Shown piece by piece: positions 8,524 to 17,955 of a DNA stretch of 64,000 bases. Position numbers and translations under genes: made by a program. Source of the stretch: Bog-159 sp035602155 (GTDB lineage: Bacteria > Acidobacteriota > Terriglobia > Bryobacterales > Bryobacteraceae); the NCBI GenBank assembly GCA_035602155.1, contig DATNMW010000133.1:1-64000 (forward strand). The letters are read 5' to 3'. The notes beneath the pieces are model-generated. The model made no database searches, was not told where the DNA came from, and saw nothing but the letters and a program-made list of their open reading frames with translations. The number at the start of each line of letters is the position of its first letter. Within the stretch, counting starts at the first letter, position 1.

Positions 8524-9522
8524 GTGCCCTCCATCACCCCCGACGGCGTCCGCGCCGCCGCTGCCCGCATACGCCCGCTCGCCAAGCGTACCCCGGTAAT
8601 CACTTCATCCCACTTCGACGACGCCGCCAGTGCGCGCATCTTTTTTAAGTGCGAGAATCTGCAGACGGGGGGCGCATTCAAGATCCGCGGGGCCTCCAAC
8701 CTGATCCTGTCCATTCCGCCGGCCGATCTGCCGCGCGGCGTGGTGGCCTTTTCTTCCGGCAATCATGCCATTGCCGTGGCCATCGCCGCACGCCACGCCG
8801 GCGCCGCCGCCACCATCGTGATGCCCGCCGATGCGCCGCGGTCGAAGCTCGAAACCGCGCGCGCATACGGCGCACATATCGTCACGTATGATCGCCTCCG
8901 GGAAAGCCGCGAGGCCATCGCCGCCCAAATTCTCGAAGAGTCCGGCGCCACGCTGGTGCCGCCGTTCGATCATCCCATGATCGCGGCGGGGCAGGGAACC
9001 GCGGCGCTCGAGTTGCTAGAAGACGCACCGGACCTGGATGCCGTGATCGCTCCGGTCGGTGGTGGCGGCCTGCTCTCGGGCTCCGCCATCATCGCCAAGG
9101 ACATCCGCCCCGCGATCCGTCTCTTCGGCGTCGAACCGGCCGACGGCAATGATACTTTCCTTTCGTTCCAGGCCGGCGAGCGCCGTTCCATCCCACTACC
9201 CCAAACCATCGCGGACGGCTTACGCGCTCCCGAGCCCGGCACGCTGACTTTCCCGATCATCCGCCAATTGGTCGAGCAGATCCTGCTGGTCACCGACGAT
9301 GAAATCCGCACGGCGGTCATGTTCCTGCTCACCAGACTCAAGATCCTGGTGGAACCTAGCGGCGCCGTGGGCGCGGCCGCGCTGCTGTTCGATAAGTTGC
9401 CGGCCGGCATTGGTAAGGTGGGCGTCATCCTGTCGGGAGGCAACATGGATATCGAACAATTGAACGCAGGCAAGCCTTGCCTCGCATTGCCCTGGCGGAG
9501 TGGCGGGGGTATACTTCGCTAA
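8524..9522 (+). CDS. PLP-dependent threonine/serine dehydratase or racemase family protein
   Basis: A 332-residue fold-type II PLP enzyme. K53 in GGAFKIRGA is the PLP lysine, SSGNHA is the substrate loop, GGGGLLSG binds the PLP phosphate, and SGGN lies near the C-terminus. It lacks the C-terminal regulatory domain of biosynthetic IlvA, so it resembles catabolic threonine dehydratase, serine racemase or threo-3-hydroxyaspartate ammonia-lyase. These make a 2-oxo acid and ammonia, or racemise serine. The GTG at 8524 is preferred over 8494 because a -10 box would lie inside the longer version. It is a single-gene unit. Confidence 0.88.
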   Translation: MPSITPDGVRAAAARIRPLAKRTPVITSSHFDDAASARIFFKCENLQTGGAFKIRGASNLILSIPPADLPRGVVAFSSGNHAIAVAIAARHAGAAATIVMPADAPRSKLETARAYGAHIVTYDRLRESREAIAAQILEESGATLVPPFDHPMIAAGQGTAALELLEDAPDLDAVIAPVGGGGLLSGSAIIAKDIRPAIRLFGVEPADGNDTFLSFQAGERRSIPLPQTIADGLRAPEPGTLTFPIIRQLVEQILLVTDDEIRTAVMFLLTRLKILVEPSGAVGAAALLFDKLPAGIGKVGVILSGGNMDIEQLNAGKPCLALPWRSGGGILR

Positions 9523-9531
9523 GAGTTATAT

Positions 9532-10903
9532 ATGTTATCGACATCCGGAAAATTTGCTTTCGCCATACTGCTGCTGAGCGCCTCGTCGATCGCACCGGCA
9601 CAGCAGATCGCTATCGGGCAGTACGTCCTGCCCACTCCCGACGCCGCACCCGTTTCGATTGCAGAGGGGGCCGGACGGAGCGCTGTGGTTCACCGAATAC
9701 AGCCGCAACAACATTGGGCGCATCACTACCACCGGGGTGATCACTGAATTCCCCATGCCAAACGTCGGCAGTGAGCCCTACGGGATCACAGCCGGTAGGG
9801 ACGGGGCGATCTGGTTTACCGCGGGCGGCAGCATTGGGCGCATCACCACCGCCGGGGTGATTACGATGTGCCCCGGGAACTGCTGCGTGGGAAACCGAAT
9901 CGCAACGGGACCGGATGGCGCCTTGTGGATTACGGAACTAGTTAACAACGACCCCTACCTCCCACCAAAGATCGTGCGTATCACCACCTCCGGCTCGACC
10001 ACCGGGTACACGCCACCCACCGGCAACCAGGGCATCTCGGCCTTGGCGGTTGCCCCCGATGGCACGCTGTGGTTTGGCACCGGCACCTGCGAGATCGGGA
10101 GCATCACGACCGGGGGGGCGATGAACGCATACCAGGTGCCCGACTGCGGCGTCGGCGAGGTCTATGCGATCACGGCGGGGCCGGATGCTGCGATGTGGTT
10201 TGTGGGCATGCAGGGCAACCTCGGGCGCATTACCACCTCGGGCGCAATCACCCTTTACCCCTCCGGCACCGGAGTCGGCTTGGGGATCACCGTAGGACCG
10301 GAAGGCGAATTGTGGTTTACCGACGGCGAGATCGCCGAGGCTTTCTTCGTCACGGCGAGCCTAAGCGTCAGCCCGGATAGCGGCGTCTCCCAAACGAACC
10401 GCACCTTCACGGGAAGCGGATTTACCCCCGGAGAGACCGTTCGAATCTATTCGCAGGGCGTGGGCTCTGCCGGGCTGGCCAACCCTGCCAGCGATGCCAC
10501 CGGGGCGTTCACCGTCGCGGCCCATGTACCAAACTCGCCATATGGCGCGCGGATTTACGTGGCCGTGGGCTTAAGCAGCCACAAGTTAGGAGCGGCCAGT
10601 TTCACCGTCACACCCGCCCTCGTCCTCAATCCAGACTACGGGCCGCGTGGCAGCACCGTCACTGTAGAGGGATCCGGATTTCCAGCCCTTACAGGATTCT
10701 TGATTTACTGGAGCGCGCTGGGGACGCAGCTAGGGACGGCCCACACGGATGCCAACGGTGTCTTCGACGGAAGCGCGGAGGTGACGTTCACGATTCCGGA
10801 TGGAGCCGCGCTCGGCGCCAATCGAGTGGAAGCTGCCTGGAACTGTACAGGTCGTCCGCCTACTTGTCCCGACGCGGGTTCCGCCTATTTCACGGTGCAA
10901 TGA
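9532..10903 (+). pseudogene. Vgb-like secreted beta-propeller with IPT/Ig domains, frameshifted
   Basis: The frame opening at 9532 gives a signal peptide (MLSTSGKFAFAILLLSASSI, cleavage after APA) and the start of the mature chain, up to PVSIAEG. The natural continuation PDGALWFTEYSRNNIGRIT lies in another frame from 9668 to 10903. The break falls in a run of five G (9666-9670); four G would restore a single frame of about 456 residues. The propeller repeats (GPDGALWFTE, GRITTTGVITEF) are those of virginiamycin B lyase relatives. Two IPT/Ig-like domains follow. One extra base in a homopolymer could be a sequencing error, phase variation or a true mutation. Confidence 0.75.
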
Positions 10904-10933
10904 CGGCGCGGAGTGCCGCGACCTGAAATTAAT

Positions 10934-10960
10934 GGGACTTACGCAACTTGCGCAAGTCCC
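10934..10960 (+). terminator. stem-loop upstream of rpsT
   Basis: GGGACTT pairs with AAGTCCC, and inside it CGCA pairs with TGCG around a three-base ACT loop. This gives a 12-position stem with a single A-C mismatch. No T-run follows, so it is not a classic terminator. It may end the upstream transcript or act in the rpsT leader. Confidence 0.4.
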
Positions 10961-11018
10961 GCACCTTGCGCTATCCTATTGTCTTACGAATCTCTTGTAA
11001 GGATCAGTCTGTTTCCAG

Positions 11019-11288
11019 ATGGCCAATCATTTTTCCGCGCTCAAGCGCGTACGGCAAGACGAAAAGCGCACCGAGTACAACCGGCAGAATAAGACTCGCC
11101 TGCGCCACCAGATCCGCGCCATGCGGCGCGCCATCACTTCCAAGGACGCTAAGGCGGCAACAGAACTCCTGCCCGCCACGTTTTCCCTCATCGATCGCTC
11201 CGCCAAGAGCGGCATCATCAAGAAGAACACCGCGGCGCGCTATAAATCCAAGCTGCACCTGCGCGTGAAGAAGCTCGCCACAGCATAG
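11019..11288 (+). CDS. rpsT: 30S ribosomal protein S20
   Basis: An 89-residue, very basic helical protein starting MANHFSALKRVRQDEKRTEY, a typical S20 start. S20 binds 16S rRNA early in assembly of the small subunit. The conserved C-terminal block (GIIKKNTAARYKSKL) is present. It is transcribed alone, and its stop lies only 6 bp from the stop of holA on the other strand. Confidence 0.97.
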   Translation: MANHFSALKRVRQDEKRTEYNRQNKTRLRHQIRAMRRAITSKDAKAATELLPATFSLIDRSAKSGIIKKNTAARYKSKLHLRVKKLATA

Positions 11289-11294
11289 CGGGGT

Positions 11295-12335
11295 TCACCC
11301 CGTCAACTGCAAAATAAACTGTTCCATGACAATGCGGTCGTCCGGCCGCGCGCTACGCAAGTCCCTGTCCGCCTCGAAGGTCAACTCCATCGCCCGCTCC
11401 AGTTGCGTCTTTGAGAACTTCGCCACCGTCTGAAATACCTGTTCCGCCCGTGAACCCCACATCTGCACGCCCATCTTGGCGAAGTGTCCCTGGATCTGCT
11501 GTGGACTGCGCAAGCCCGCCTCTTTGGCCACCAGCGCCGCGCGAAACTGTGCCGACAAGAACGACAGCGCCACCGGCAAATACTCCCCGTCGCGAAATAG
11601 CGTGTCCAGGATTTCGAGCGACCGTGAACGGTCCCGCCGCCCCAGCGCGCCCACCAGCGCGAATATCGTGGTGGCACGCGCGTCCGGCGCCAACAGCCCC
11701 ACATCTTCTTCGGTCACCGGCCGCCCCTGCGCGTAGAGCGCCAGCTTTTCCACTTCCACGGCGATGCGCGTCAGATCGGCGGCCAGAGCTTCCACCAGCA
11801 AGTCTACCGTTGCCGGATCGATGCTCAGACCGGCGCGCCGTGCCAGGGCTGCGGCCTCCCTGCGGGCCTCGTCCGCCGAGGCCCGCTTGAACTCCACCGG
11901 CTCCCCCACGGCTGCGTAGAACTTGCGGACGCGTTCCTGCTTCCTCTTATCGTCGCCTTCAAAATCGAAACGCGGCGCGTCGAAGACCAGCGCCACACCG
12001 GGAGTGGGATCCTTCATATATGCAGCCAGCATGTCGGTCGAACCCGCAGGACCGTCGCCATCCTCGGCATCCTCGTCGGCGCGTGTGCGCGGCAGCGCCG
12101 CTTCCGCGTTGCCGGCGAAGATCAACCGCTCGGACGCGAACAGCGAGAGCGCGCGCGCATCGTCGATTACCTCCGCCAGCGCCGTCCCAGCCAGATCGTA
12201 TTGGGTGACCGCGCTGAACGCCTTCAGCAGCGCCGCCCGCGCGCGCCCGCGGTGGTAACTCTCCGGCCCCAGGAACAAGTACGCAGGCGCGACTTGGCCG
12301 CGCTCCATGCGAATCAGAAATTGAGCCGGCGTCAT
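11295..12335 (-). CDS. holA: DNA polymerase III subunit delta
   Basis: A 346-residue clamp-loader subunit. The N-terminal part has the HolA pattern (YLFLGPESYHRGRARAALLKA, then ERLIFAGNAE). The helical lid and collar regions follow (LARRAGLSIDPATVDLLVEA, then LRSARPDDRIVMEQFILQL at the end). Delta opens the beta clamp during loading onto DNA; unlike gamma/tau it needs no Walker motif, and none is seen. It is the last gene of the operon psd-pssA-(Asd-like)-lptE-holA, 19 bp after lptE. Confidence 0.92.
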   Translation of the reverse strand: MTPAQFLIRMERGQVAPAYLFLGPESYHRGRARAALLKAFSAVTQYDLAGTALAEVIDDARALSLFASERLIFAGNAEAALPRTRADEDAEDGDGPAGSTDMLAAYMKDPTPGVALVFDAPRFDFEGDDKRKQERVRKFYAAVGEPVEFKRASADEARREAAALARRAGLSIDPATVDLLVEALAADLTRIAVEVEKLALYAQGRPVTEEDVGLLAPDARATTIFALVGALGRRDRSRSLEILDTLFRDGEYLPVALSFLSAQFRAALVAKEAGLRSPQQIQGHFAKMGVQMWGSRAEQVFQTVAKFSKTQLERAMELTFEADRDLRSARPDDRIVMEQFILQLTG

Positions 12336-12354
12336 GCGCCCCGCTTGTTTCCCT

Positions 12355-12891
12355 TCAAAATTTCTCCAAAATCGAAGTCACTACGTCCCGCGCCACATCG
12401 TGCCCCAGCCGCTCGATGCCCGCCCCGCTCTCATCGAAGTACGCTTGCGGATCGACGCTGATTTCGTACCGCTCGCGCGCCTCGAACGACGGCCGCGTAA
12501 ACAGCACCTTGCCCGTGGCCCGCTCGGTCAACGTGACTTTCAAATAAGCGCTGCACTGGACCACCGTCGCGCGCCCCGAGGCTTGGTCCGCGATGATCGG
12601 ATAAGACGTGAAGTTCAGCACCGCGCCATCCAGCACCGCATCGGCGGTCTTCGGATCGGTCACAACTTTATAGTGCGTGCGCTCGATGAACTCGCGCGCG
12701 ATATCGGCCGGCAGCCGTTGCGCCAGCTTATATTGGATCGTCCGGTTCACAAAAGGAGTGATGGCGATGGTGTGGATCGTCTGGGGCATGATGTCCGATC
12801 TGCCCGCCACACGGTACCCGCAGCCCACGGCGCACAGCGCCCATAGCGCCGCCGCCCACATTACAACGTTCATTTCCCGCATAAGACTCAT
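12355..12891 (-). CDS. lptE: LPS-assembly lipoprotein LptE
   Basis: A 178-residue lipoprotein precursor. A hydrophobic signal ends in the lipobox AVGC (C24), followed by GYRVAG as in LptE. The mature part has the LptE/secretin-lipoprotein pattern (IAITPFVNRTIQYKLAQRL, then the C-terminal helix HDVARDVVTSILEKF). LptE plugs the LptD barrel that inserts LPS into the outer membrane, so the cell should be diderm. The ATG at 12891 overlaps the previous stop as ATGA, which supports this start over the internal Met codons. Confidence 0.85.
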   Translation of the reverse strand: MSLMREMNVVMWAAALWALCAVGCGYRVAGRSDIMPQTIHTIAITPFVNRTIQYKLAQRLPADIAREFIERTHYKVVTDPKTADAVLDGAVLNFTSYPIIADQASGRATVVQCSAYLKVTLTERATGKVLFTRPSFEARERYEISVDPQAYFDESGAGIERLGHDVARDVVTSILEKF

Positions 12892-13898
12892 AAGAACTGC
12901 GTCCCCACGGCCACCGCATTCTCCGCCGCCAGCCGCAGATTATCGGCCACCAGCCAGCCCCAGCAAGCTTGCGGATCGTTGCGGTCCATCGCCACCGCGC
13001 CCACCGCCACTCCGTCCAGGCCGGCCACGCCCACCGCCGAGGGCGGCTCCAGTTCGGACCGCCGCACGTCGATACGATCGTCCGCCAAAGCCGCTTCGAC
13101 CGCCTCCGTTCCCGGATTTTCTTCGAACTGCACCCATAGCGACAGGCTGTACCCATGAAACACGGGCGCCTGAATCAGCCGCAGCGACGGCATGGGCGGC
13201 GGCGCGGCATGCGACCCAGCCCCGCGCGATAGTAGTGTGGCCAGATGCCTTTCGATGCGCAGTTCCGCCGACTCGAGCGTCAACGGCGCATCTTCGCCAT
13301 ATTGCGCCAAGATGTTGAAAGCGAGTTGGGCATCGAAAATCTTCTTCGGCATGCTTTTGAACGACAACAGGCCCACCGTCTGCTGCTGCAACTCTTCCAC
13401 TCCCGACGTGCCGCGCTCGCTGGCCGGTTCGAAAATCTGTATCACCGACCGCCGCACTGGAAACCGAGCGTGCAGCCTCGGCAGCACCATGGCGATGGCG
13501 ATGGCCGCGGGATGCGCGATCAAGTGTACGGCGTCTTCCGGCGCGCGGAATCCGGCGGGCTCCACAAAAGGTGCCCGAATAAACGAGCGGGGATGGTCTT
13601 CGGCGGCGTGCGTCAAATCGACGGTTCCGGGAGCATCCCCGCGCAAGTCTAGCGCGCGCAGCGTGGTTTCGGCCGATCCGGCCAGCAGCACCAGGGGCGC
13701 ATCCCGCAGGGCCTGCTCCTCCAGTCCCCAAACCAGCGCCGGCTCGCCGCCTTGTTCGGTAATCGCGCCGGCCTTCTCGGGATCTTCCGAGATCAGTTTC
13801 AAATCCACGGGTATGTGGCCCACCGCGATCAGGTCGCGCAACTCGCGACCCAAAAGCGATTCGCTGCCTACCAGGGCCCAGGTATTTGTTCTAGCCAA
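12888..13898 (-). CDS. aspartate-semialdehyde-dehydrogenase-like protein lacking the catalytic cysteine
   Basis: A 336-residue protein with the Asd/ArgC two-domain layout. It has an N-terminal nucleotide fold (WALVGSESLLGRELRDLI), a block ASERGTSGVEELQQQT that aligns with the active-site loop, and the C-terminal dimerisation domain. The catalytic motif, usually xNPNCxT, reads IAHPAAIAIAMV here, so Cys is replaced by Ala132 and the preceding Asn is also lost. It should not catalyse the usual acyl-enzyme reaction. A TTG start at 13898, preceded by GGAG and overlapping pssA by 8 bp, is preferred to an ATG at 13964 lying deep inside pssA. It sits among envelope genes, so a structural or regulatory role is possible. 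Confidence 0.82.
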   Translation of the reverse strand: MARTNTWALVGSESLLGRELRDLIAVGHIPVDLKLISEDPEKAGAITEQGGEPALVWGLEEQALRDAPLVLLAGSAETTLRALDLRGDAPGTVDLTHAAEDHPRSFIRAPFVEPAGFRAPEDAVHLIAHPAAIAIAMVLPRLHARFPVRRSVIQIFEPASERGTSGVEELQQQTVGLLSFKSMPKKIFDAQLAFNILAQYGEDAPLTLESAELRIERHLATLLSRGAGSHAAPPPMPSLRLIQAPVFHGYSLSLWVQFEENPGTEAVEAALADDRIDVRRSELEPPSAVGVAGLDGVAVGAVAMDRNDPQACWGWLVADNLRLAAENAVAVGTQFL

Positions 13899-14805
13899 CT
13901 TGACGCTCCGGAACGTTCGGCGGGGCGCCCCGCAAACGACGCCGCAACAAATGCCGCCGCACAATGCCGCCCAATCGAATCGCGATGCCGCCGCCTACAT
14001 AGATGGCCGCCATAATCGGCAGTACCACGTGGCCGTAATTCCAAATCGCAAAAACCAGCCCGCCCACCACGATCACGATTAAGGGCGTGTGCGGCTGGCG
14101 TAGGCTGAAGCCTTTGAAGCTGTAGTAACGCCAGGTACTCACCATCAGGAATCCCAGCAACCCCAACAGTCCCAGCCAGACCACCGCGATGGGCCAGTAG
14201 CCGATGGGCTCGCCGTAGAAGGCGTAAACGGTAGCCGCGACCGTGCCTGCGGCTCCCGGAATCGGCAGTCCCACGAAATATTTCCGATTCGGACGGCCGG
14301 GATTCTTTGGCATCGGATTCTTCTGGACGTTGAAGCGCGCCAGCCGCGCCGCGCCGCACACTAAGAACAAAAAAGCGACAAAATAGCCGGCCTGAAACAA
14401 CTGATGTTGAAATTGTTGCGCTAGGCCGCCGCCCACGAACTGTACACCCCAGGCGAACGCCAGCACCGCTGGCGCTATACCGAAGCTGATCACATCCGCC
14501 AGCGAATCCATCTCGCGGCCGAAATCGCTGGTGGTGTGGGTCAGGCGCGCGATCATGCCGTCCAACCCGTCGAGCAGCACAGCGATTCCGATAGCCTTCG
14601 CCGCTATCTCGAAATCTTCCGCCGCGACCGCGGCGCCCGGGCCGCCTGCGGCGGCCGACATGGCGCCGCGAAAGGAACGCAAAATTGAAAGATACCCGAG
14701 GAAAATGTTGAACGCGGTGAACAAGGTCGGCAACGCATAGGCCGCGCGGCGGGGCCGCCGATCCGGAGAGTGCCGGTCGATCAGCGGGTTCCTAAGCTTC
14801 GGCAT
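13891..14805 (-). CDS. pssA: CDP-diacylglycerol-serine O-phosphatidyltransferase
   Basis: A 304-residue multi-spanning membrane enzyme. The CDP-alcohol phosphotransferase signature is complete: D-G-x2-A-R-x8-G-x3-D-x3-D in the stretch starting LDGMIARLTHTT. It makes phosphatidylserine from CDP-diacylglycerol and serine. The gene overlaps psd by 14 bp upstream and the Asd-like gene by 8 bp downstream. With Psd it forms the two-step route to phosphatidylethanolamine. Confidence 0.95.
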   Translation of the reverse strand: MPKLRNPLIDRHSPDRRPRRAAYALPTLFTAFNIFLGYLSILRSFRGAMSAAAGGPGAAVAAEDFEIAAKAIGIAVLLDGLDGMIARLTHTTSDFGREMDSLADVISFGIAPAVLAFAWGVQFVGGGLAQQFQHQLFQAGYFVAFLFLVCGAARLARFNVQKNPMPKNPGRPNRKYFVGLPIPGAAGTVAATVYAFYGEPIGYWPIAVVWLGLLGLLGFLMVSTWRYYSFKGFSLRQPHTPLIVIVVGGLVFAIWNYGHVVLPIMAAIYVGGGIAIRLGGIVRRHLLRRRLRGAPPNVPERQVG

Positions 14806-15469
14806 GCACCAGTTCCCGGGTTTCCGTCACTAGTTTTCGAGCTTCGGCCAAGTCCACTCCGGCAAAATCGCGGCGCAGCGCAATCACGCTGGAGCCTGCC
14901 GAGACTCGCGCGCCCGGCTGCACCGCGATCTCCCATTCAGGACCGAACAGCACATCCACGCGCGATCCGAATTTGATCAGGCCCACGCGTTCGCCCTTCG
15001 CCACCACGTCGCCTGCTTGCTTGTTGAATACGATGCGCCGCGCAATTAGACCGGCGATTTGCTTGAAGACCACGCAGGTGCCCTCGGCCCGCACGCTGAC
15101 CACGTTCTGTTCGTTCTCGGTGGAGCATTCCTCGCGGCTGGCCACGTGAAACCTCCCCTTGCTATAGCGCACGTCTGAGATGGTGCCCCCGATCGGCGCG
15201 CGGTTCACGTGTACGTCGAAAATATTCAGGAATATGCTGATGCGCGTATGCGTGGCGGTCTCCTGTTTCACTGCCACCACCTTGCCGTCGGCCGGGGATA
15301 CCGCAACCGGCCCGGCCGGAATCGCCCGTTCGGGATCGCGGAAAAAGTAAAGACAAAAAACCGCCAGAATGAACAGCGGCAGTCCGAACCAGGGTTGCGC
15401 CAGATAGGAAACCAGCAGTCCGCCCGCGGTCAGCCCCAGCGCGTAGTAGATGCCGTCGGCGACGATCAT
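14792..15469 (-). CDS. psd: phosphatidylserine decarboxylase, short form
   Basis: A 225-residue membrane-anchored proenzyme. Two hydrophobic segments lie in the first 45 residues, followed by FRDPERAIP and VSPADGKVV. The self-cleavage site is G168-S169 within KFGSRVDV; the serine becomes the pyruvoyl cofactor. DVHVNRAP is the other conserved block. It converts phosphatidylserine to phosphatidylethanolamine. It is the first gene of the operon that continues into pssA. GGGAGAATGGGGTGA precedes the ATG. Confidence 0.95.
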   Translation of the reverse strand: MIVADGIYYALGLTAGGLLVSYLAQPWFGLPLFILAVFCLYFFRDPERAIPAGPVAVSPADGKVVAVKQETATHTRISIFLNIFDVHVNRAPIGGTISDVRYSKGRFHVASREECSTENEQNVVSVRAEGTCVVFKQIAGLIARRIVFNKQAGDVVAKGERVGLIKFGSRVDVLFGPEWEIAVQPGARVSAGSSVIALRRDFAGVDLAEARKLVTETRELVHAEA

Positions 15470-15544
15470 TCACCCCATTCTCCCACAACAATTCGCGGTG
15501 CACGCTCCCAGCGCGCCGGTTCCGCGCGGGTGTGGACACGTCCC

Positions 15545-16333
15545 TCAGTTCCGATCCAGAAAATCGAGAACCACCGGGTTCAGCCACTCCGGGCGGTCGC
15601 GAAATGTGCCATGACCGGTGCCCGGCAGGATGCAGAGTTGGGCACCCGGAATGCCATGAAAAATCGAGGCCGCTTCCTCCACGCCGGTAAAATCGCGGTC
15701 TCCGAAAACCAGGAGTACCCGCGCTTTGATGGTGGCCAGTTCCGGCCCCGAGACGCCCCAGCCAGGCGTCGACCACATCGCCCTAACCTTCTCGAAAATT
15801 GCCGGCCAATGCGCAGGTCCGTCCGGAGAAACGCGATCGTATTCCTCCCGGAACGCTTTCGGGAGAAGGTTGGGTGAAAGGTTCCGCATAGCTGTCTGCC
15901 GCTCCGGGCTGAGGGCGCCGAGTCCAACGCCTGAGACCACGACTCGCCGTACCATCTCGGGATGGGTGAAAGCCAGCCGCAGCGCGATCTGGCCGCCATC
16001 GCTGAATCCGAGCAGGTCGGCATTCCGGATTCCCCGTTGAACCAGAAACGCAAACGTATCTTCGGCCATGCCGGCATAGGACAATTCGCGTCCCGCGATA
16101 TCGGCCGTATGGCCGTGGCCCATCTGCTCCAAGGCGATCACGCGATGATTGTGCGCCAGCGCGGGAATCTGCGCGGCAAACGAGAATTGAATGGTGCTCA
16201 TACCGCCATGCAGGAGCACCACCGAGCGGCCCTCGCCATGCACTTCGTAGTACATCTTCAGCCCATGGACCTCGGCATATTCGCCGGCGGCAGGCCACGC
16301 CACCAGCAAACCAAACAGGGCAACCAGACGCAT
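15545..16333 (-). CDS. secreted alpha/beta hydrolase
   Basis: A 262-residue protein with a short signal peptide (LVALFGLLVAWPAAG). The alpha/beta-hydrolase fold is clear: oxyanion strand VVLLHGGM, nucleophile elbow GFSDGG (Ser), acid FGDRDF (Asp) and GTGHGTF (His). Likely substrates are esters or related small molecules in the periplasm; none can be named. It is transcribed alone, back to back with the GH39 gene. Its start has a -10 box six bases upstream and no ribosome site. Confidence 0.88.
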   Translation of the reverse strand: MRLVALFGLLVAWPAAGEYAEVHGLKMYYEVHGEGRSVVLLHGGMSTIQFSFAAQIPALAHNHRVIALEQMGHGHTADIAGRELSYAGMAEDTFAFLVQRGIRNADLLGFSDGGQIALRLAFTHPEMVRRVVVSGVGLGALSPERQTAMRNLSPNLLPKAFREEYDRVSPDGPAHWPAIFEKVRAMWSTPGWGVSGPELATIKARVLLVFGDRDFTGVEEAASIFHGIPGAQLCILPGTGHGTFRDRPEWLNPVVLDFLDRN

Positions 16334-16339
16334 GTTGAG

Positions 16340-16345
16340 AGTGTA
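16340..16345 (-). promoter_or_regulatory. -10 box of the hydrolase gene, leaderless spacing
   Basis: TACACT on the minus strand ends exactly six bases before the ATG at 16333, matching the spacing seen at four other genes in this window. Confidence 0.45.
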
Positions 16346-16404
16346 TCAAGACCCCGCTGACCAAGGCCTGTTGTTAGAATACGGGGGGTTCGGCAATCTT
16401 CGCC

Positions 16405-17898
16405 ATGCCTAGACACGTTCTTTTCCTTACCTGCGCAGCCGCCGTGCTGCCGGTCGTCCCGATTCTCGCGCAAGAACCTGAAACCATAGCCATCGACGCA
16501 CGCGCCGCCGCCCGGCCCTTCCCGCACTTCTGGGAGGTCATGTTCGGATCGGGGCGCGCCAACCTCTCGTTGCGGGAATCCTACCGCCGCGACCTGGACG
16601 CCACTCGCGCCGTCACTTCCTTTCAATACGTCCGCTTCCACGCCATCCTGCACGACGAAAACGGCATCTACGATGAAGATGCGCACGGCCGCCCTGTCTA
16701 TGACTTCTCGTACCTCGATCAAATCTACGACGGCCTGCTCGACCGCCATATCCGCCCGTTCGTGGAACTGGGCTTCATGCCGCGCAAGCTGGCATCCTCG
16801 CCAACGCCGCATCCTTTCTGGTACAAGCCATTCGTGTCGCCGCCGAACAATTACGGGCATTGGGACGATCTCATCGCGCAGTTCACGCGCCACCTGATAG
16901 CCCGCTACGGCGAGCCGGAAGTGGAGCAATGGTACTTCGAAGTCTGGAACGAGCCTAACCTGGACTTCTGGGGCGGTCAGCCAAGAGAATCGACTTACTA
17001 TGAGTTATACGATCACACCGCGCGCGCCATCAAAAGCGTCAGTCCGAACTTGCGTGTCGGCGGACCTGCGACCGCGCAGGCGGCCTGGGTGGATCGTTTC
17101 AACCAACACTCGGTTGATAAGCGTTCGCCGGTGGATTTCGTGTCCACCCACGTCTATGCGAACGATCGCTCCGAAGACATCTTCGGAACGCACGAAAGCA
17201 TCCCGCGCCGCGATATGGTGGGCCGCGCCGTGAAGAAGGTTTACGACCAGGTGCGTCGCTCGCCGCGTCCCGATCTGCCCATTATCTGGAGCGAGTACAA
17301 CGCCAGCTATGCGAACGAAATCGCCGTCACGGACTCGCCCTTCATGGGACCCTGGCTGGCCAACAACATCCGGCTTTGCGACGGGTTGACCACGGCCATG
17401 TCTCTCTGGACCTTCTCGGATGTATTCGAGGAACAAGGCGTGATCAAGCAGCCTTTCTACGGCGGCTATGGACTGATCGCCGAAGACGGGATTCCCAAAG
17501 CGGCCTTCAACGCTTTCCGCCTTTTGCATATGCTCGGCAACGAGCGCATTCCGGTGGCGTCCGCCGACGCGTTGGTCACCCGCGACGCCGATGGCCAGCT
17601 CACGATCGCGGTATGGAATTACGCGGCCCCCGAGGAACCCGGCTCCCCGCGCGAAGTGCGCCTGGCAATCACCGGCTTGGCTGGTCCACACCGCGCCCGT
17701 ATCCAGGTCGTCGATGCGCAGCACGGCTCGCCGCTGGCCGCCTGGGAATCCATGGGACGCCCGGCATTCCCAACCCGCCATCAGATCCAGGTTCTGCGCG
17801 ATGCGGCCGCATTGCCGGAAGCCACCGAAATGGATTTTGCCACTCTGTCCCTGACACTGCAACCGCACGCTCTGGCGCTGTTGCGGATAATCCCGTAG
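16405..17898 (+). CDS. secreted GH39-family glycoside hydrolase (beta-xylosidase-like)
   Basis: A 497-residue protein with a signal peptide (cleavage near ILAQ). The (beta/alpha)8 domain carries the GH39 acid/base E183 in FEVWNEPNL and nucleophile E297 in IWSEYNAS. A C-terminal beta domain follows from about residue 395. GH39 enzymes act on xylosides or iduronides; the exact sugar is not clear. No polysaccharide-use cluster surrounds it. A TAGAAT box lies at 16374, about 25 bases upstream of the start. It points to plant or microbial polysaccharide turnover. Confidence 0.88.
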   Translation: MPRHVLFLTCAAAVLPVVPILAQEPETIAIDARAAARPFPHFWEVMFGSGRANLSLRESYRRDLDATRAVTSFQYVRFHAILHDENGIYDEDAHGRPVYDFSYLDQIYDGLLDRHIRPFVELGFMPRKLASSPTPHPFWYKPFVSPPNNYGHWDDLIAQFTRHLIARYGEPEVEQWYFEVWNEPNLDFWGGQPRESTYYELYDHTARAIKSVSPNLRVGGPATAQAAWVDRFNQHSVDKRSPVDFVSTHVYANDRSEDIFGTHESIPRRDMVGRAVKKVYDQVRRSPRPDLPIIWSEYNASYANEIAVTDSPFMGPWLANNIRLCDGLTTAMSLWTFSDVFEEQGVIKQPFYGGYGLIAEDGIPKAAFNAFRLLHMLGNERIPVASADALVTRDADGQLTIAVWNYAAPEEPGSPREVRLAITGLAGPHRARIQVVDAQHGSPLAAWESMGRPAFPTRHQIQVLRDAAALPEATEMDFATLSLTLQPHALALLRIIP

Positions 17899-17955
17899 TG
17901 TCTCGGAGCTGAGAGTTAATTGGAGGGTGGGCAATCTTGCCCTGGGGTCCCGGTC

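Noticed and set aside
11411..11890. Proline/arginine-rich plus-strand frame over holA
   Set aside because: Antisense shadow of a GC-rich gene with clear HolA homology.
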